Of a stretch of 64,000 nt of DNA, positions 1 through 10,369 are shown piece after piece. The position numbers were made by a program, and so were the translations under genes. A model generated the notes under the pieces. That model was not told where the DNA came from, made no database searches, and saw nothing but the letters and a program-made list of their open reading frames with translations. Numbering within the stretch: position 1 is the first letter of the stretch; each line of letters starts with the position of its first letter. Source of the DNA: Agrypnia vestita (Eukaryota > Arthropoda > Insecta > Trichoptera > Phryganeidae); the NCBI GenBank assembly GCA_016648135.1, contig JADDOH010010114.1, positions 41,742 through 105,741 on the forward strand, written 5' to 3'.

Positions 1-40
1 TGCATTTGTCATTTTTCCTTCTTGTGTATATTTTTCTATG

Positions 41-345
41 CGGGATGTCCCGTAGCTAGTGGCAAAAGCTTTATGGTGGATTACTGCCTTGATTAATGTT
101 CTAGCCATGAAATAGTTATGGAGATGTACAATATCAAATTTGCATTTTTTATTCAATATTTCTGACTTATAACTATCTTATAACTTATAACTTTTTTCTG
201 ATTTCTGACTTATAACTATCTTATAACTTATAACTATATATAACAGTAACTATAAGTATTATGTAAAATTCGTTGGCTTTAATACAAGGTTTAATACAAG
301 CTTTAATACAAAACAAATAAAATAATAAAAATCTCGAACATATTG
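41..345. repeat. Family H interspersed repeat, copy 1
   Basis: Begins with a terminus reading GTCCCGTAGCTAGTGGCAAA. Inside are blocks on 'tgattaatgttctagcc', 'atatcaaatttgcattttt' and repeated 'ttataactatc'. The same terminus and inner blocks recur at 15.86 kb and, as two inverted arms, at 52.87-53.35 kb. I see no coding capacity. Class unknown; a non-autonomous DNA transposon with long inverted repeats is the simplest reading, because the 52.9-kb copy is a foldback. Confidence 0.55.
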
Positions 346-1589
346 AAAATAAAAATGTCAAGATATCTGTCAAATGTCAATATTTTGTCATTATCTCTTA
401 AAAACTGTGTTAAAAATACCTTCAGGAACGGTGGTGTAATACAGTGTTACATGATTAAAAATCGACATAGTTTTTAATACGTGGTAAAAAATATATATTT
501 TCAATACAGATAAGACTTTTTAAAAGTTCCTTTTTATAATTATGTAAGGTAAACATACATATTTGCATTATTTTAGTAATTTATCATAAAATCATGGCAT
601 ATCGAATTTGCGTGCACTCACGCCGACGTATCATTATCAACTAATTTCAACGACGCGGCGACTGCAGTCCTTTGTCTCCTTGACTTTGTCTAACACGTGT
701 TACGCGACTCTACCATGCTCTTTCGATATCGTTTTCTCTTTCACCAAAACCCAAGCAAACGTCATCTCTGTCGTACATGAAATGTGTGGTATTGTCGTGC
801 TCTTTCTTGCTCGATTTAACTGCGACGTGCAATATTCTGCTCGCTTTTGCACACTGGCCGAAAATACGAGAGCAATTAATAAATATTTTTTGATTAAAAA
901 ATCCGTACATTAGTTATAGTTAAATTTAGTCATTTCGGTGTGAAAATGTCTATTCGATGATTAAAAAAAATGTGACGTTTTAATTTTTGTAAATAAGATG
1001 GATATTTCATATTTTCTATGACATGTAGACCTACGTTACACCACCGACACGAAATGATTTCAACCAACTTTTAAAATAATATTAGTAGTTATTATCTATT
1101 TAATCTTTTATAAAAGCGGACAAGATATATGATGTGAAGATAAATCTAAACAATGCAAATAGACTAGTTAATTTGCCAATGAACAAGGTTTTTGACTTGG
1201 TCACTTTTCCCAGTTCGCCCACGATATATCCTGTATATCATATCAAGATTATATTATGACGAATCATCCTCACATAATGTGACGTATTCAGATCTTGATT
1301 TAGTGTAAGACTACGTTACAGATTACGATGGCGGACCTACGTCACGCATGTTCGAGGTGACACACCAGCCCTCATCAATACTCGAAACAAAGAAATGCGA
1401 TTGTGGCCGATGCCCCACATGTGTATACCACCACCAATACTTACGAAGTCTGGCAAATGACCACAAGTATAAATACGTACACCGCCGCACAAACTCTAGA
1501 GCTCAAGAGCGTAACTAGGTATGATACGATAACAGCGTTTGGTTAGGTTAGGTTAGGTTTATGTTTACATGGAATGGAATCAGGATACT
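346..1589. other. Unclassified stretch with a GC-richer block and a TTAGG run
   Basis: No recognised gene. An open frame at 608-913 (101 residues) shows no family motif and both strands are open there, so I do not call it. The block around 600-880 is richer in CG and may be a fragment of an unclassified repeat. Around 1542-1560 lies a short 'ggttaggttaggttaggtt' run, the insect telomere-type unit. Nothing else stands out. Confidence 0.4.
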
Positions 1590-1679
1590 CACTGAAATAA
1601 AGCAGAAGCGACTTAAAGCATTTGAGATGTGTATCTACAGACGGCTTCTAAAAGCTAGCTGGATGAGAAACATCACATC

Positions 1680-1723
1680 AGCCCTGATGACGGACCTTGC
1701 AATGGGGTCCGAAACGTCGGCCA
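1680..1723 (+). ncRNA. Hammerhead-like core, family A, copy 1
   Basis: CTGATGA at 1683-1689 is followed by one extra base, a stem-loop made by GGACC and GGTCC, then GAAAC at 1711 and GTC as possible cleavage site. Flanking GCC and GGC can pair as a 3-bp stem I, which is weak. The core residues are intact. Family A copies also occur at 1951, 49914 and 50569. Activity is not shown. Confidence 0.5.
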
Positions 1724-1950
1724 GAGAAGTCACATATACACGGCAGAATATCCCATAAAACTTCACACAGAAGAATCAGAAATAGGTTTATAATAATACT
1801 TAGAGCGATATGGCACGTAGGACAGTCTGTCCGAAGTCCCTTTTGCCAAATCAAGACATTCACTGAAATAAAGCAGAAGTGACTTGAAGCATTTGAGATG
1901 TGTATCTACAGACGGCTTCTAAAAGCCAGCTGGATGAGAAGCATCACATC

Positions 1951-1993
1951 AGCACTGATTATGGACCTTGCAATGGGATCCGAAACGTCGGTC
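1951..1993 (+). ncRNA. Hammerhead-like core, family A, copy 2 (mutated)
   Basis: Same unit as the copy 272 bases upstream, but the core reads CTGATTA instead of CTGATGA. This changes the G that is essential in hammerhead ribozymes. The hairpin and GAAACGTC part are kept. Probably inactive. Confidence 0.45.
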
Positions 1994-2149
1994 AGAGAAG
2001 TCACATATACACGCAGAATATCCCATAAAACTACACACAGAAGAATCAGAAATAGGTTTATAATAATAGTAGAGCGATATGGCACATGGGACAGTCTGCC
2101 CGAAGTCCCTTTTGCCCATCAAGAGCCATCCCGTCTTTGACCATTAGAC

Positions 2150-2645
2150 TGCGTTTAGCTTTGTAACCTCAGCATACTTTCAACACCTATATTTAAATCA
2201 CGTGAATATTCCAGCCAAGAGTTCATATTCTTACTGTCTCGTGCCTATCTTACTCGCTTGCCGCTCGTTACACTACTTTCCTACACAGAATCGGACATTT
2301 TCTTCACATTCTACATATCTACAATTTTTTACTGGATTATTTCCATTATTCAGAAGGAGAGTTGTATCTGATTTGATTTTATTCTACAAAATTATTAACT
2401 CGCATTTTGTCACCCCTGATATATTGTGTTTGTTTATGTTTCATGCGCCTGAAAGAGCTACACGAATACCTACACTATTTTATTGAAACAACACTAGAAC
2501 CAACTCACATTGTAACTCTCTTGTATCCAGACTGTATGGGCTAGGTAACACCTACGTGCATATCTCTGAAATTTTTAATTCCAATTTAGCACAATATAAA
2601 GATTCGCTACTAAAAGCTCTACACCCTGCCGTCCTGAATTCATAA
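2150..2645 (+). pseudogene. Non-LTR retrotransposon ORF2 C-terminal end (Jockey/CR1 group), degenerate
   Basis: The frame from 2202 reads a tail typical of Jockey/CR1-group reverse transcriptase proteins: 'RRRVVSDLILFYKIINSH' near residues 51-68, then a block that aligns with 'R..TR....F'. It runs into a stop at 2484-2486 and continues in frame as 'VSRLYGLGNTYVHISEIFN' and 'YKDSLLKALHP', the usual end of this protein. Only the last part of ORF2 is present; the catalytic reverse transcriptase is missing, so the copy is 5'-truncated. Its 3' UTR resumes after the mariner at 4024-4195. Similar tails occur at 14.9, 22.8, 24.0, 26.2, 48.0 and 55.6 kb. Clade assignment is by eye. Confidence 0.7.
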
Positions 2646-2731
2646 TGCAATCACAAACAAATTATTAAACATATTTGTTTAACGTTGTATTTCTTCACAT
2701 CTTTTTTTTCTAAATTATGTTTTATCTTATA

Positions 2732-2759
2732 TTAGGTCCTTACATATGAAATTGGCGTT
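2732..2759 (+). repeat. Mariner left terminal inverted repeat
   Basis: 28 bp beginning TTAGGTCCTTACATATGA. Matches the reverse complement of 3996-4023 except at position 24 (G here, A in the right repeat). Preceded by TA. Confidence 0.95.
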
Positions 2760-2919
2760 TTGCCGTACTGGCAAATTTGATCTCAAATATCTTCTCTTTG
2801 GTTAGGAATTCCAAATCCAAATTTATACAGCTATTTACTCATGTATTTGTGTTTTGAAAATTATAATTCATTTGTTTTTTCCTCAATTGTTTTTTTCTTT
2901 ACGTCACTCAGTTTACAAA

Positions 2920-3942
2920 ATGAAAAACTTGAAATATCGCGTTATTTACGAGTACGAGTTCCACCGTGGCACCAGTGCTGCAGAAACGGCTCGAAGGATT
3001 AATGATGTGTATGGCGACGGTGCCGCAAAAGAAAACACAGTGCGTTTTTGGTTCCAACGTTTTCGTTCTGGAAATATCGACCTGCAGAACAAGTCCCGTG
3101 GACGGCCGGAGACCAAAGTTGATAATGAAGAATTGAAGGCTATTGTGGAAGCGGATCCATCGCAAACCACATCCGAGTTAGCTGCAGGCTGCGGTGTTAG
3201 TGATAAAACTACTTTAATCCACTTGAAGCAAATTGGTAAGGTGAAAAAGCTTGAAAGGTGGGTACCTCACGAATTGAGTGAAGCAAATCAACAAACGCGC
3301 GTTGACTGCTGCGTTGCATTACTCAACCGGCACAATAATGAAGGGATTTTAAATCGAATCATTACCTGTGATGAAAAGTGGATCCTGTACGATAATCGGA
3401 AGCGCTCATCGCAATGGCTGAACCCTGCCGAACCAGCCAAACCATGCCCCAAGCGAAAATTGACTCCAAAAAAGTTACTTGTGAGCGTTTGGTGGACTAG
3501 TGCTGGTGTCGTTCACTACAGCTTTCTTAAACCTGGCCAGACGATTACGGCAGATGTCTATTGTCAGCAACTGCAAAACATGATGGAAAAGCTAGCTGCT
3601 AAACAACCGAGGCTGGTTAATCGCTCTAGGCCACTGCTGCTTCATGATAACGCTAGACCACACACTGCACAACAGACGGCTACCAAATTAGAGGAGCTTC
3701 AATTGGAATGTCTAAGACATCCACCGTACTCTCCGGACCTTGCCCCAACAGATTACCATATTTTTCGAAATTTGGATAACTTCTTGCAAAGGAAAAAATT
3801 CAACTCCGATGGGGCAGTCCAAACCGCCTTCAAAGATTTTATTGATTCCCGTCCGAATGGTTTTTTTAGTAAAGGGATCGATGAACTACCTATGAAATGG
3901 CAAAAGTGCATAGATAGCAATACATACAAGTACATACTTTGA
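2920..3942 (+). CDS. Mariner transposase, 340 residues, intact
   Basis: Cut-and-paste transposase that binds the element's own inverted repeats and catalyses excision and integration at TA. The open frame begins at 2854, but I start at the ATG at 2920 because the protein then begins 'MKNLKYRVIYEYEF', as mariners do, and has a usual length of about 340. N-terminal helix-turn-helix region about residues 1-105, with the GRP linker motif at 61-63. WVPHEL linker motif at 114-119. Catalytic triad D151 (in TCDEKW), D243 (in HDNARPH) and D278 (in YSPDLAPTDYH), with exactly 34 residues between the last two: DD34D. The WVPHEL, KWILYDN and HYSFLKPGQTI blocks place it in the cecropia subfamily, the group of human Hsmar1. 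No stops, frameshifts or missing key residues. Likely functional, not proven. Confidence 0.96.
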   Translation: MKNLKYRVIYEYEFHRGTSAAETARRINDVYGDGAAKENTVRFWFQRFRSGNIDLQNKSRGRPETKVDNEELKAIVEADPSQTTSELAAGCGVSDKTTLIHLKQIGKVKKLERWVPHELSEANQQTRVDCCVALLNRHNNEGILNRIITCDEKWILYDNRKRSSQWLNPAEPAKPCPKRKLTPKKLLVSVWWTSAGVVHYSFLKPGQTITADVYCQQLQNMMEKLAAKQPRLVNRSRPLLLHDNARPHTAQQTATKLEELQLECLRHPPYSPDLAPTDYHIFRNLDNFLQRKKFNSDGAVQTAFKDFIDSRPNGFFSKGIDELPMKWQKCIDSNTYKYIL

Positions 3943-3995
3943 TTAAATAAATATATTATAATAAAAAAAAATCGGCTTTATATTCCTCCCATCCT

Positions 3996-4023
3996 AACGT
4001 CAATTTCATATGTAAGGACCTAA
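3996..4023 (-). repeat. Mariner right terminal inverted repeat
   Basis: 28 bp, inverse of the left repeat with one mismatch, followed directly by TA at 4024-4025. Confidence 0.95.
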
Positions 4024-4195
4024 TATTATATATTATACTTCAAACCTTCTTTTTCTAAATTTACTGTTATAACTTTAAACAACTATCTATACTATGTTAA
4101 TTCTGTAATTTTTCCTATTCTACTCTTTGGATTTCTTGTATATATTATTATACAAAAGGTACTTCTGTGCCTTATATTGAAATAAATAAATATAT
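4024..4195 (+). mobile_element. 3' end of the LINE interrupted by mariner
   Basis: AT-rich 3' UTR that ends 'gtgccttatattgaaataaataaatat', the A-rich tail style of the other LINE 3' ends in this window. Together with 2150-2731 it makes one LINE 3' fragment split by the mariner. Confidence 0.65.
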
Positions 4196-5224
4196 GTAGC
4201 CATTTCCATCTATTTTTATTTAATTTATTTCATTATTTATTTTTAAAGAGTTTATTTAATTATTCTAAATTATATTGCTCCATTTTTGTAAAAACGTCAC
4301 ACTTAAGCAATGAAAACAACTCGCGCAAATAAAATTGAAAAATATGTATTTAAATATTGACGCGCTGTATCACAGTTTGATGATAATTTCATATGACAAC
4401 TTGTTGTTTCGTCGCAACGTCACAAATAAAATGTGATATCATAAAAAGAACGTCTTTTTTTTATGAATAGCTTCCTACAGCTATCTCCTATACTCATAAT
4501 AAGACTTTCTTACCCAAAAAATATTTTAAAAATAATTCCACGCTTGTCCTAAAGCGTTTGCAACCCTTAAATCTGGGCGGTGGGTGAATGTACATATTAT
4601 TAACAAACGCATCATCCCTTTGAACCGATGAGCATCGATCCTGTGATCCGATCGTAGGCCAGGTCCCAACCCCCCTCGGCCTCGCTTACCCCTATAAAAC
4701 GTTTCCATTTTTCCATCGAATTTTCGTAATTTTCCCGCGCGTTTGTTCTGAGGGGGATGTTTGGGTTCGGGGGGGGGCAATAAATTTGACTGTCGGCCCC
4801 TCGGAGGGGTGTGGGGGCGGTTCGGCAGACAAGTGGCTCTATTTGGGGCTAAATTACAGGACGCCGAGCTGAAGGCGGACGGCATGCTGTAATTAAGGAT
4901 ATCATTAAGAGGGATCTGCGCTCAGGATCTCGCGCTCGGTTTTGGCGTGGTTTCGGGAGGCGTGGTGATGTTTGTATTGAAGTGTGATGTTACTCCCTCT
5001 GCAGTTGTGTCTGATTTATATAAAACAAGTAACGGAATTAAAATGCAATGGTCGTGATAAAAAGGGAATTTTAAACCGATACCCCATCTTATTTACCATA
5101 GGCAGGGAGAATGGAGCGTGAAAGTTTGTGCACAGTGAAATTATTAAATACAATATTTGTTATGTCATTTAATATTTAATACAGTGAATTTACTATTTAT
5201 TACAAATGAAGTTTAATTTTTTAC
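4196..5224. other. Unclassified; GC-rich island at 4640-4985
   Basis: Flanks are AT-rich and featureless. The centre, about 4640-4985, is CG-rich with poly-G runs ('cgggggggggcaa'). An open frame on the minus strand (4526-4885) is proline-rich and without a motif, so I do not call it a gene. Could be host regulatory DNA. Confidence 0.35.
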
Positions 5225-5301
5225 ATTACTGTCACGTCTCGTAACTGCGGGAGGAATGAATAAAAACATTGGAAAATTATTAATGATTAATTAAGTTTTT
5301 G

Positions 5302-5712
5302 AAGGAAGCAAACACTTGGTGGTGGGACATTATAATTAAATTAATAAAAATAACTTGGTTAAACACCACTATATTTGTTGTCAATTCCGACTAGGTTTCG
5401 CTACGACCGTAGCTTCTTCAGGGTAAAATCTTAACTGACTTAACATTCTAAACTTATGTGCTTGGTAGCGGAGTTAGTATTATTCATAAAAACGGAATAG
5501 GTAGTAGACTAGATGATTTAGAGGCATTATAGATAAAAAAAGCCATTAATATGAATCATAAAATCATTAATAATCAAGTAAACTTATCTTTTAGTGCACT
5601 TTTAAATATGTTCCACTTTAACAGTATCTAATATTCCTGCGCCCCCCTGAAACCTGGTCGGAATCGACAAAAAATATTGTGGTGTTTAACCAAGTTATTT
5701 TTATTCATTGGA
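5302..5712. mobile_element. Inverted-pair element, family C (PLE-like), copy 1
   Basis: Terminal inverted repeats of about 50 bp: TAACTTGGTTAAACACCAC at 5351-5369 returns inverted at 5677-5697, next to a GACCAGG/CCTAGTC block. The left side also has 'ggaagcaaacacttggtgg', repeated at 57.99 kb. The left arm has a full hammerhead-like core on the minus strand; the right arm keeps only the part after GAAACC. It is inserted in family F. Looks like a MITE, but the hammerhead core suggests two inverted PLE terminal repeats instead. Confidence 0.65.
5384..5426 (-). ncRNA. Hammerhead-like core, family C
   Basis: Minus strand: CTGAAGA (5421-5415), one extra A, hairpin GCTACG-GT-CGTAGC with 6 perfect pairs, GAAAC (5399-5395), then CTAGTC giving a possible UC cleavage site. 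Stem I next to it is poor, about 2 bp. Core intact. Confidence 0.5.
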
Positions 5713-6117
5713 TTAATTAAGTATTCAATGTAGAAAGTCACTTAAAACGAATTAAACTTATTGCTATCAATTCTTTTAATTACGTTATTTCGTAATGTAT
5801 CACTCGTAAATGAACATCTTATTATCGATGGGTAACATGTTTTTATCACTTGCTAGAATATTCCGTTCTTGCACGTTTTATTTCGCTTATTGATTTCGCC
5901 AAATGGGCACTTCGCTCGATTATTCGCTCTATTTATCGCTTCGATTCCCTCACGATAGTCACACTCGCGGACTTTTTATAGAAATTTTTGATTTCTACAA
6001 TTCTCTATAGAAAGTATTTAAATGTATCTTACCGTTAGGCAGCATTCATAAAAAACGCATGGCTCGACCATTTTTTCGTCGACTTTAGTTGTTAAATAGG
6101 TCACCACGAAGCCCTTT

Positions 6118-6275
6118 TATTTAACCGGGATAATATATAGCCTATGTCCACCCTAAAAGTCCATTCTAAATATTGGTGAAAGAATTTCTGAAATCGGATG
6201 AGTAGTTTCAGAGATTACCCCCCCCCCCCCCACATCCAAACTTACAAAATTTGCCTCTTTATATAATATTATTAT
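6118..6275 (+). repeat. Short interspersed repeat (family E) with C14 tract
   Basis: Contains 'atagcctatgtccaccc', 'gtgaaagaatttctgaaat' and 'gtagtttcagagattacc', then C14 at 6218-6231 and 'tataatattattatagata' at the end. This word order is common in interspersed repeats of Lepidoptera, as far as I recall. Class not determined (SINE or Helitron-like). Confidence 0.5.
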
Positions 6276-7320
6276 AGATACAATTGAATATACAATTAAG
6301 TTGAAAAAACCTTTTAATGCAAATGAAGTTATTTAATACAACGGTTTATCTTTTTTATTTTCTTCATAATGAAAATCAACAGCTACAATAATTAAATAAA
6401 TGTAAAAAAATAAATAAAGTGGTTTTCATAAGAAGTAGCAATGTATTTGCATATATGAAACAATAATATATGACAGGTATAAAATCAAGAACTTATCCCA
6501 CTGAGATGTTTCTAAGATAAATAAAGAACACCTGTCACTAATCAAGATTTTTTTTCTGGAATCTACCAAACCTACATAATTTGAAATAAGATTTGAAAAA
6601 AATATCAAACTTTAAAATATAGATATTACGTTACGCTACGTTATTATCTAGTAGTGTATATTGCTGCATTTGCTATTTAAATAATAACCCTGCAGTTAGT
6701 TTGACCCTTAAACATGTTGTTAGAAGATAAAATTTTGTGTTTGTAACTAAATGACGAATTTTGTTGACATGGTAGCTCCACTAGTCCTATCGAGATTTCG
6801 ATCAAACATTCCAAAAAAGTTCCATTCCCAATGTAACTTCAGATCACCGTAAGCGGATAGAATGCCAACGCCTGGCATACGTCAGATACAAGCGTTCTCT
6901 TTACTGACGAGGTCTACACGATTAAAGAAGCTCAAAAAAAAATGTTAATGTAACAAGTTATAACAAAAGAATGTAATATACACCATACATTAAATAAATT
7001 AATTTAAAAAAAAAAATCTTCTCTACCAATCTTAACAGCTATTACCTACATCTCTTCAACATGTAACCGAGTTTGATTCGAATTGCCGAGAATCTAATTT
7101 ACATTTAATTTAGAAAAAATTGGAAGATATTCGGAAAGTTAAAAATTAAAGTATAAAATTGTACAGAGTTAACCAAACCCCTTTTTTAGGCGAGAAGATT
7201 GGATCACAGCGGAAGAATGTCCCCCTGGCATATATTTACTACACATTTTTAACGCAGTTAAATTATTTATTTGTTCATAATTAAATCTCCTAGTTAACTA
7301 GTATATAGTACTACTTACTT
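6276..7320. other. Unclassified AT-rich stretch
   Basis: I see no coding region, known repeat or clear inverted repeat. The block at 6780-6930 is slightly richer in GC but carries no motif I recognise. Confidence 0.35.
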
Positions 7321-7324
7321 ACTA

Positions 7325-7790
7325 TCACGCCGTTTCCCCGTGAGGGTAGGCAGAGAGGATAGAGCGCCACACTCTTGTGTCCTGACATACAACTCTCGCC
7401 TCATCCACATTCATACATCTTCGCATGCAAGCTCGCCGGTTGTTGAGGCTTCTAACGGGACCATCTTCCAGTATCTGATTGATCTGGTCATGCCACGTCT
7501 TCCGCGGTCGCCCTCTCTTTCTGGCGCCATCAACACTTGCATTATATATCTTTCTTACCATAATTTCCTCATTCATTCGCTCAACATGCCCAAACCATCT
7601 GAGCGACCCTTTTTTAATTCTATTAATTATGCTAAGATCAGCTTTACATTCATTTCTAATATCTGCATTCTTTACTCTATCATAAATTGATTTGCCACAC
7701 ATACGTCTGAGGGATCTCATCTCCACTGCATTAAATCTACTTTCTTTCCTCTTCTGCCAGCTCCAGGCTTCGCTTCCATACATCAGTATA
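7325..7790 (-). pseudogene. LINE endonuclease-reverse transcriptase C-terminal tail (RTE-like)
   Basis: A frame of 152 codons holding the C-terminus of a non-LTR reverse transcriptase. Landmarks in order: 'YGSEAWSWQKRKESR' near the start, 'VEMRSLRRMCG', 'LRWFGHVERMNEE', 'RKRGRPRKTW', and 'VWRSILSAYPHGETA' at the end. These follow the usual order after the catalytic domain in this family. No YxDD box is present, so the copy is 5'-truncated near 7790. Four decayed copies lie at 10.4, 13.0, 33.1 and 40.2 kb. It is the best-kept one, with no stop in 152 codons. Clade is uncertain. Confidence 0.8.
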
Positions 7791-8639
7791 TAATAAGTCT
7801 CCTAGAAAACCAGTAGTAGTATTTATATTAGTACTGTCTGAGTACATGAAAGGGACGGGAGATGTATGAGAGAACTGATTTGAAATTTATATTTTTAAAA
7901 TCACATTTAAAAAATTCACTTAAATTATTACACAAGGGTGTTCGCAGAAATTCTCGTTACGATCCGTCAAAAAAATACCCGCCACAATAAACAAAGGCGC
8001 GAGAAGGAAACAAAAACGCGTCATATTCGGCCGTGTTTTGTTTTTTTTCCATTTTTGTTTGTTTTCCCTTCTATGCAAATACACCACCTGCTGTGGAAAC
8101 AGCGCAACGTCTGCTCCGGCGTCCAGGGCCCCAGAAGCCTCCGTATCTCCGTACTTCAACACTCCGAATATCCACCCCGAAACTAAAGGCTATAAGTCTG
8201 CAAGGGTTGAACGCACCATCTTAATAATTGTTAATTGAATTAAAAGTGGCCTTTCAAAGTTACACGAGAAAATTACGAAAAATTATTAATACTAGACAAT
8301 TTTAACAGTAGTATTAGCATTTAAACACTTAAAACGCACCTTTTTGTAAAATCCTTTCCATCGAATTAAATACTAGTGTAGGACTAAACGATGTTAGTGT
8401 AAAGCGCCCTTGAGGTGACTTTTTTTTCGAAAATGGCACTATAGAAATTATCCATTATTATTATTATTAAATCATCAAATCATCAATACATCAAATTTAA
8501 CAGATTTTTTAACCTGTCAAGCGAGAATTACATCATCTTCAAAAACAACTTTTTGAGAAAGTTCTAAAAATAATTAGAATCGTCATTCAAATATTCGAAA
8601 AAATAGCCAAGTTATATATATGTATATACATATATATAT
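7791..8639. other. Unclassified stretch
   Basis: Overlapping open frames at 7920-8238 on both strands have no recognisable motif and are not called. An AT dinucleotide-like run sits at 8611-8645. Nothing else supported. Confidence 0.35.
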
Positions 8640-9110
8640 GTATAAATAGACACCTCAACGTTAGAACGGTCAGAATCAGTGATTCGTGACGGCGATATTA
8701 CAACATGTGATATTAGAAGCGAGCGATCACAGTGTGACCAGACCAGTGATACCAGCGGTGAATTAATAAAGGAATACCAGGGTGAGAAGTCTTTCTACGA
8801 ACGAAAATTAAACGGAGTTTACTAGAAAGTGATCGAAGGAATAGAAAAAGTGCTAAAATAATAATTATGTGAAATATTCTGAAGACATTCAGTGACTATA
8901 AAATTAAGAACAATACTACAATTTAACTCGTATTCAGTGACCTTCCTTTGGTTGTAAATTAAACTTAATTAATTTCCGGTGTTTTCATTTATCTCCCAAA
9001 GATACGTTGTTTATATATTTTGTACCTATTACACTGTTAACGCTCTTAAAAATATACTTAAATAAAATAATTCCACGATGGCTAAGAATACGAGTAGCAG
9101 GATATGTTAT
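8640..9110 (+). promoter_or_regulatory. Candidate retroelement LTR/5' leader
   Basis: A TATA-like 'tataaata' at 8641 is followed about 30 bases later by 'cagaatcagtgattcgtg', a usual spacing for an insect initiator (TCAGT). A long A-rich leader follows, with CG-containing words such as 'gaagcgagcgatcac'. No gag or pol frame follows, so if it is an LTR it is solo or truncated. Weak, based on layout only. Confidence 0.3.
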
Positions 9111-10116
9111 TAGACGTGACGACTCCAGAGTACTTCGTGGTCCATGAGGGATCACCAACAGATTTCGGCTCCTGGGAGCCCACCTCATTGGTGGGCTGAC
9201 TTTGTTCAACGTGATGCAGCGATGCTCCAGGGCTTGATCATGGTCCGATTGTTGCCGGTGTGTTTTAATTGGTATTCAAAATTATTCAGTCAGCACAAAC
9301 CCTTGAACCGTTACAGTTGACGTAATTAAAAGCCTAGCCCTTTCAGCTGTCACATTGTCAGTGAGACAATGGGGCGTCATAGAGTGGGCAGATAAATAAC
9401 ATCGACGGGAATTAAATGATGCGATGACAGTCAGCTATAGCGAGATAATATTCAAGGATATGTTACGGATAAATAAATAAAAATTCTCAAAGAAAGCTAA
9501 CGCTTTATGGCTTTACATAATAATTTAAATAAAAAGTGATGAGGAGGGACAGTGAATGACTTGTTGGAAGGAATTTCTTCTAGACTTCTGATTTTCAACT
9601 AATCTTAGTACAGACACAGATGTTTAGCAATTAGGTAGAGGGAGAAAGTATATCAGATGCGGTAGAGCATCTGCTACGGGAAAGAGGAAGGAGAATTGGG
9701 ATAACTTTAAAATTGTACTTGATTTGTAAATAAATTAATTTGATTATTTAGTAGTTTGAAGTGGCGTAAAACATAATTTATATTTTTATTAAAATAAATT
9801 TAATATCAATACTAAAAGAGTATAAAAGAGATAAAATTAATATTGATTAAAAAAAAGGTTTTTTAAGAAAAACAAAAAAGTCGCGTATAAATTAGATAAA
9901 TCACTAAAATGTGCAGAAAAAACCTATGGTGTTTTCTTTATTTTGCCGGTCGAATTACTGTGCGACGACAACACTAAAATTAACGTCAAATTTGTTCTAG
10001 ATTAAAAACTTTTTAGTAAGACATTTGTAATTTCTTATAAAGCCAAAATACCATTTAAATTAACAATATAATGGTGGAGCTTTGCTAAGACAGTGAAAAA
10101 AAAAATTTTTTCCAAT
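9111..10116. other. Unclassified stretch
   Basis: The part at 9110-9260 is GC-richer and includes an inverted block 'gagcccacctcattggtgggctgac'-like hairpin near 9177-9201. The rest is AT-rich without recognisable content. Confidence 0.35.
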
Positions 10117-10273
10117 GCGATAACAGGCCATAAGCCCCAGTGGCTGTAGGGAAACACATCACAAAATCACACGAGCTTGAGTAAATAACATGGATATAGA
10201 CCTCACGGGGAATCAAACCCAGAACCCTCAGCGTGAGAAGCCAGTGATATGTCTACTGGACTGCAAGGACCGC
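10117..10273 (-). mobile_element. tRNA-derived SINE, copy 1
   Basis: Minus strand: tRNA-like head with an A-box-like region near 10270-10250 and a B-box-like GGTTTGATTCC (mutated from GGTTCGATTCC), then 'gtgatttttgtgatgtg'-type body and 'ggcttatggcctgtt' near the 3' end. Same family as 26.64, 47.49 and 54.82 kb. This is the most decayed of the four. Confidence 0.7.
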
Positions 10274-10369
10274 TATTTAAAGGCGATATTTCACTTCCGT
10301 TGTAAATGTAAAATGTTAGAATGAAGAGTAAAGTGAATTTGATGAAAAAGAGTGATTTAGGTGATTAAA

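Larger units (their letters stand above)
1590..2125 (+). repeat. Two direct tandem units of about 271 bp with hammerhead-like cores
   Basis: Unit 1 runs 1590-1860 and unit 2 starts at 1861 with the same word CACTGAAATAAAGCAGAAG. Both then carry a short LINE-tail peptide (reading AFEMCIYRRLLKASWMR), the hammerhead-like core, a CAGAATATCCCA block and a shared end on 'cgaagtcccttttgcc'. The same family, without the LINE peptide, recurs at 49.9 and 50.6 kb. Spacing between the two cores is 272 bases. The arrangement resembles tandem terminal repeats of Penelope-like elements or a short ribozyme satellite; the LINE peptide suggests capture at the 5' side. Confidence 0.7.
2732..4023 (+). mobile_element. 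Complete mariner element, cecropia subfamily
   Basis: A 1292-bp element with 28-bp terminal inverted repeats that start TTAGGTCCTTACATATGA and differ at one of 28 positions. A TA dinucleotide lies on each side (2730-2731 and 4024-4025), the target-site duplication expected of Tc1/mariner. It holds one intact transposase frame. It is inserted in the 3' UTR of a Jockey-like LINE: coding tail upstream, and a 3' end with an A-rich (AATA)-type tail at 4165-4190 downstream. The intact frame and near-identical ends suggest a young insertion. Confidence 0.95.
5225..5990 (+). repeat. Family F repeat, copy 1 (possible solo LTR), split by an insertion
   Basis: Starts TGTCACGTCTCGTAACTGCG then GGAGGAATGAATAAAAAC. 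After the inverted unit at 5302-5712 it resumes with 'aagtcacttaaaacgaa' and 'tatcactcgtaaatgaac'. Other copies at 32.5, 34.3/34.8 and 55.1 kb share these blocks in the same order. The TG start and length near 0.5 kb would suit a solo LTR, but I cannot find matching TG...CA ends with a target duplication. Confidence 0.5.

Noticed and set aside
608..913. 101-codon open frame
   Set aside because: Both strands are open over the same stretch, no domain is recognisable, and no start or splice context supports it.
4526..4885. 119-codon proline-rich frame on the minus strand
   Set aside because: Open because of GC-rich composition; no motif and no neighbouring exon signal.
7340..7690. Plus-strand frames of 116 and 68 codons
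   Set aside because: Shadows of the LINE tail on the minus strand, which has clear protein motifs.
7920..8238. Five overlapping frames on both strands
   Set aside because: Mutually exclusive, phenylalanine-rich, no motif.
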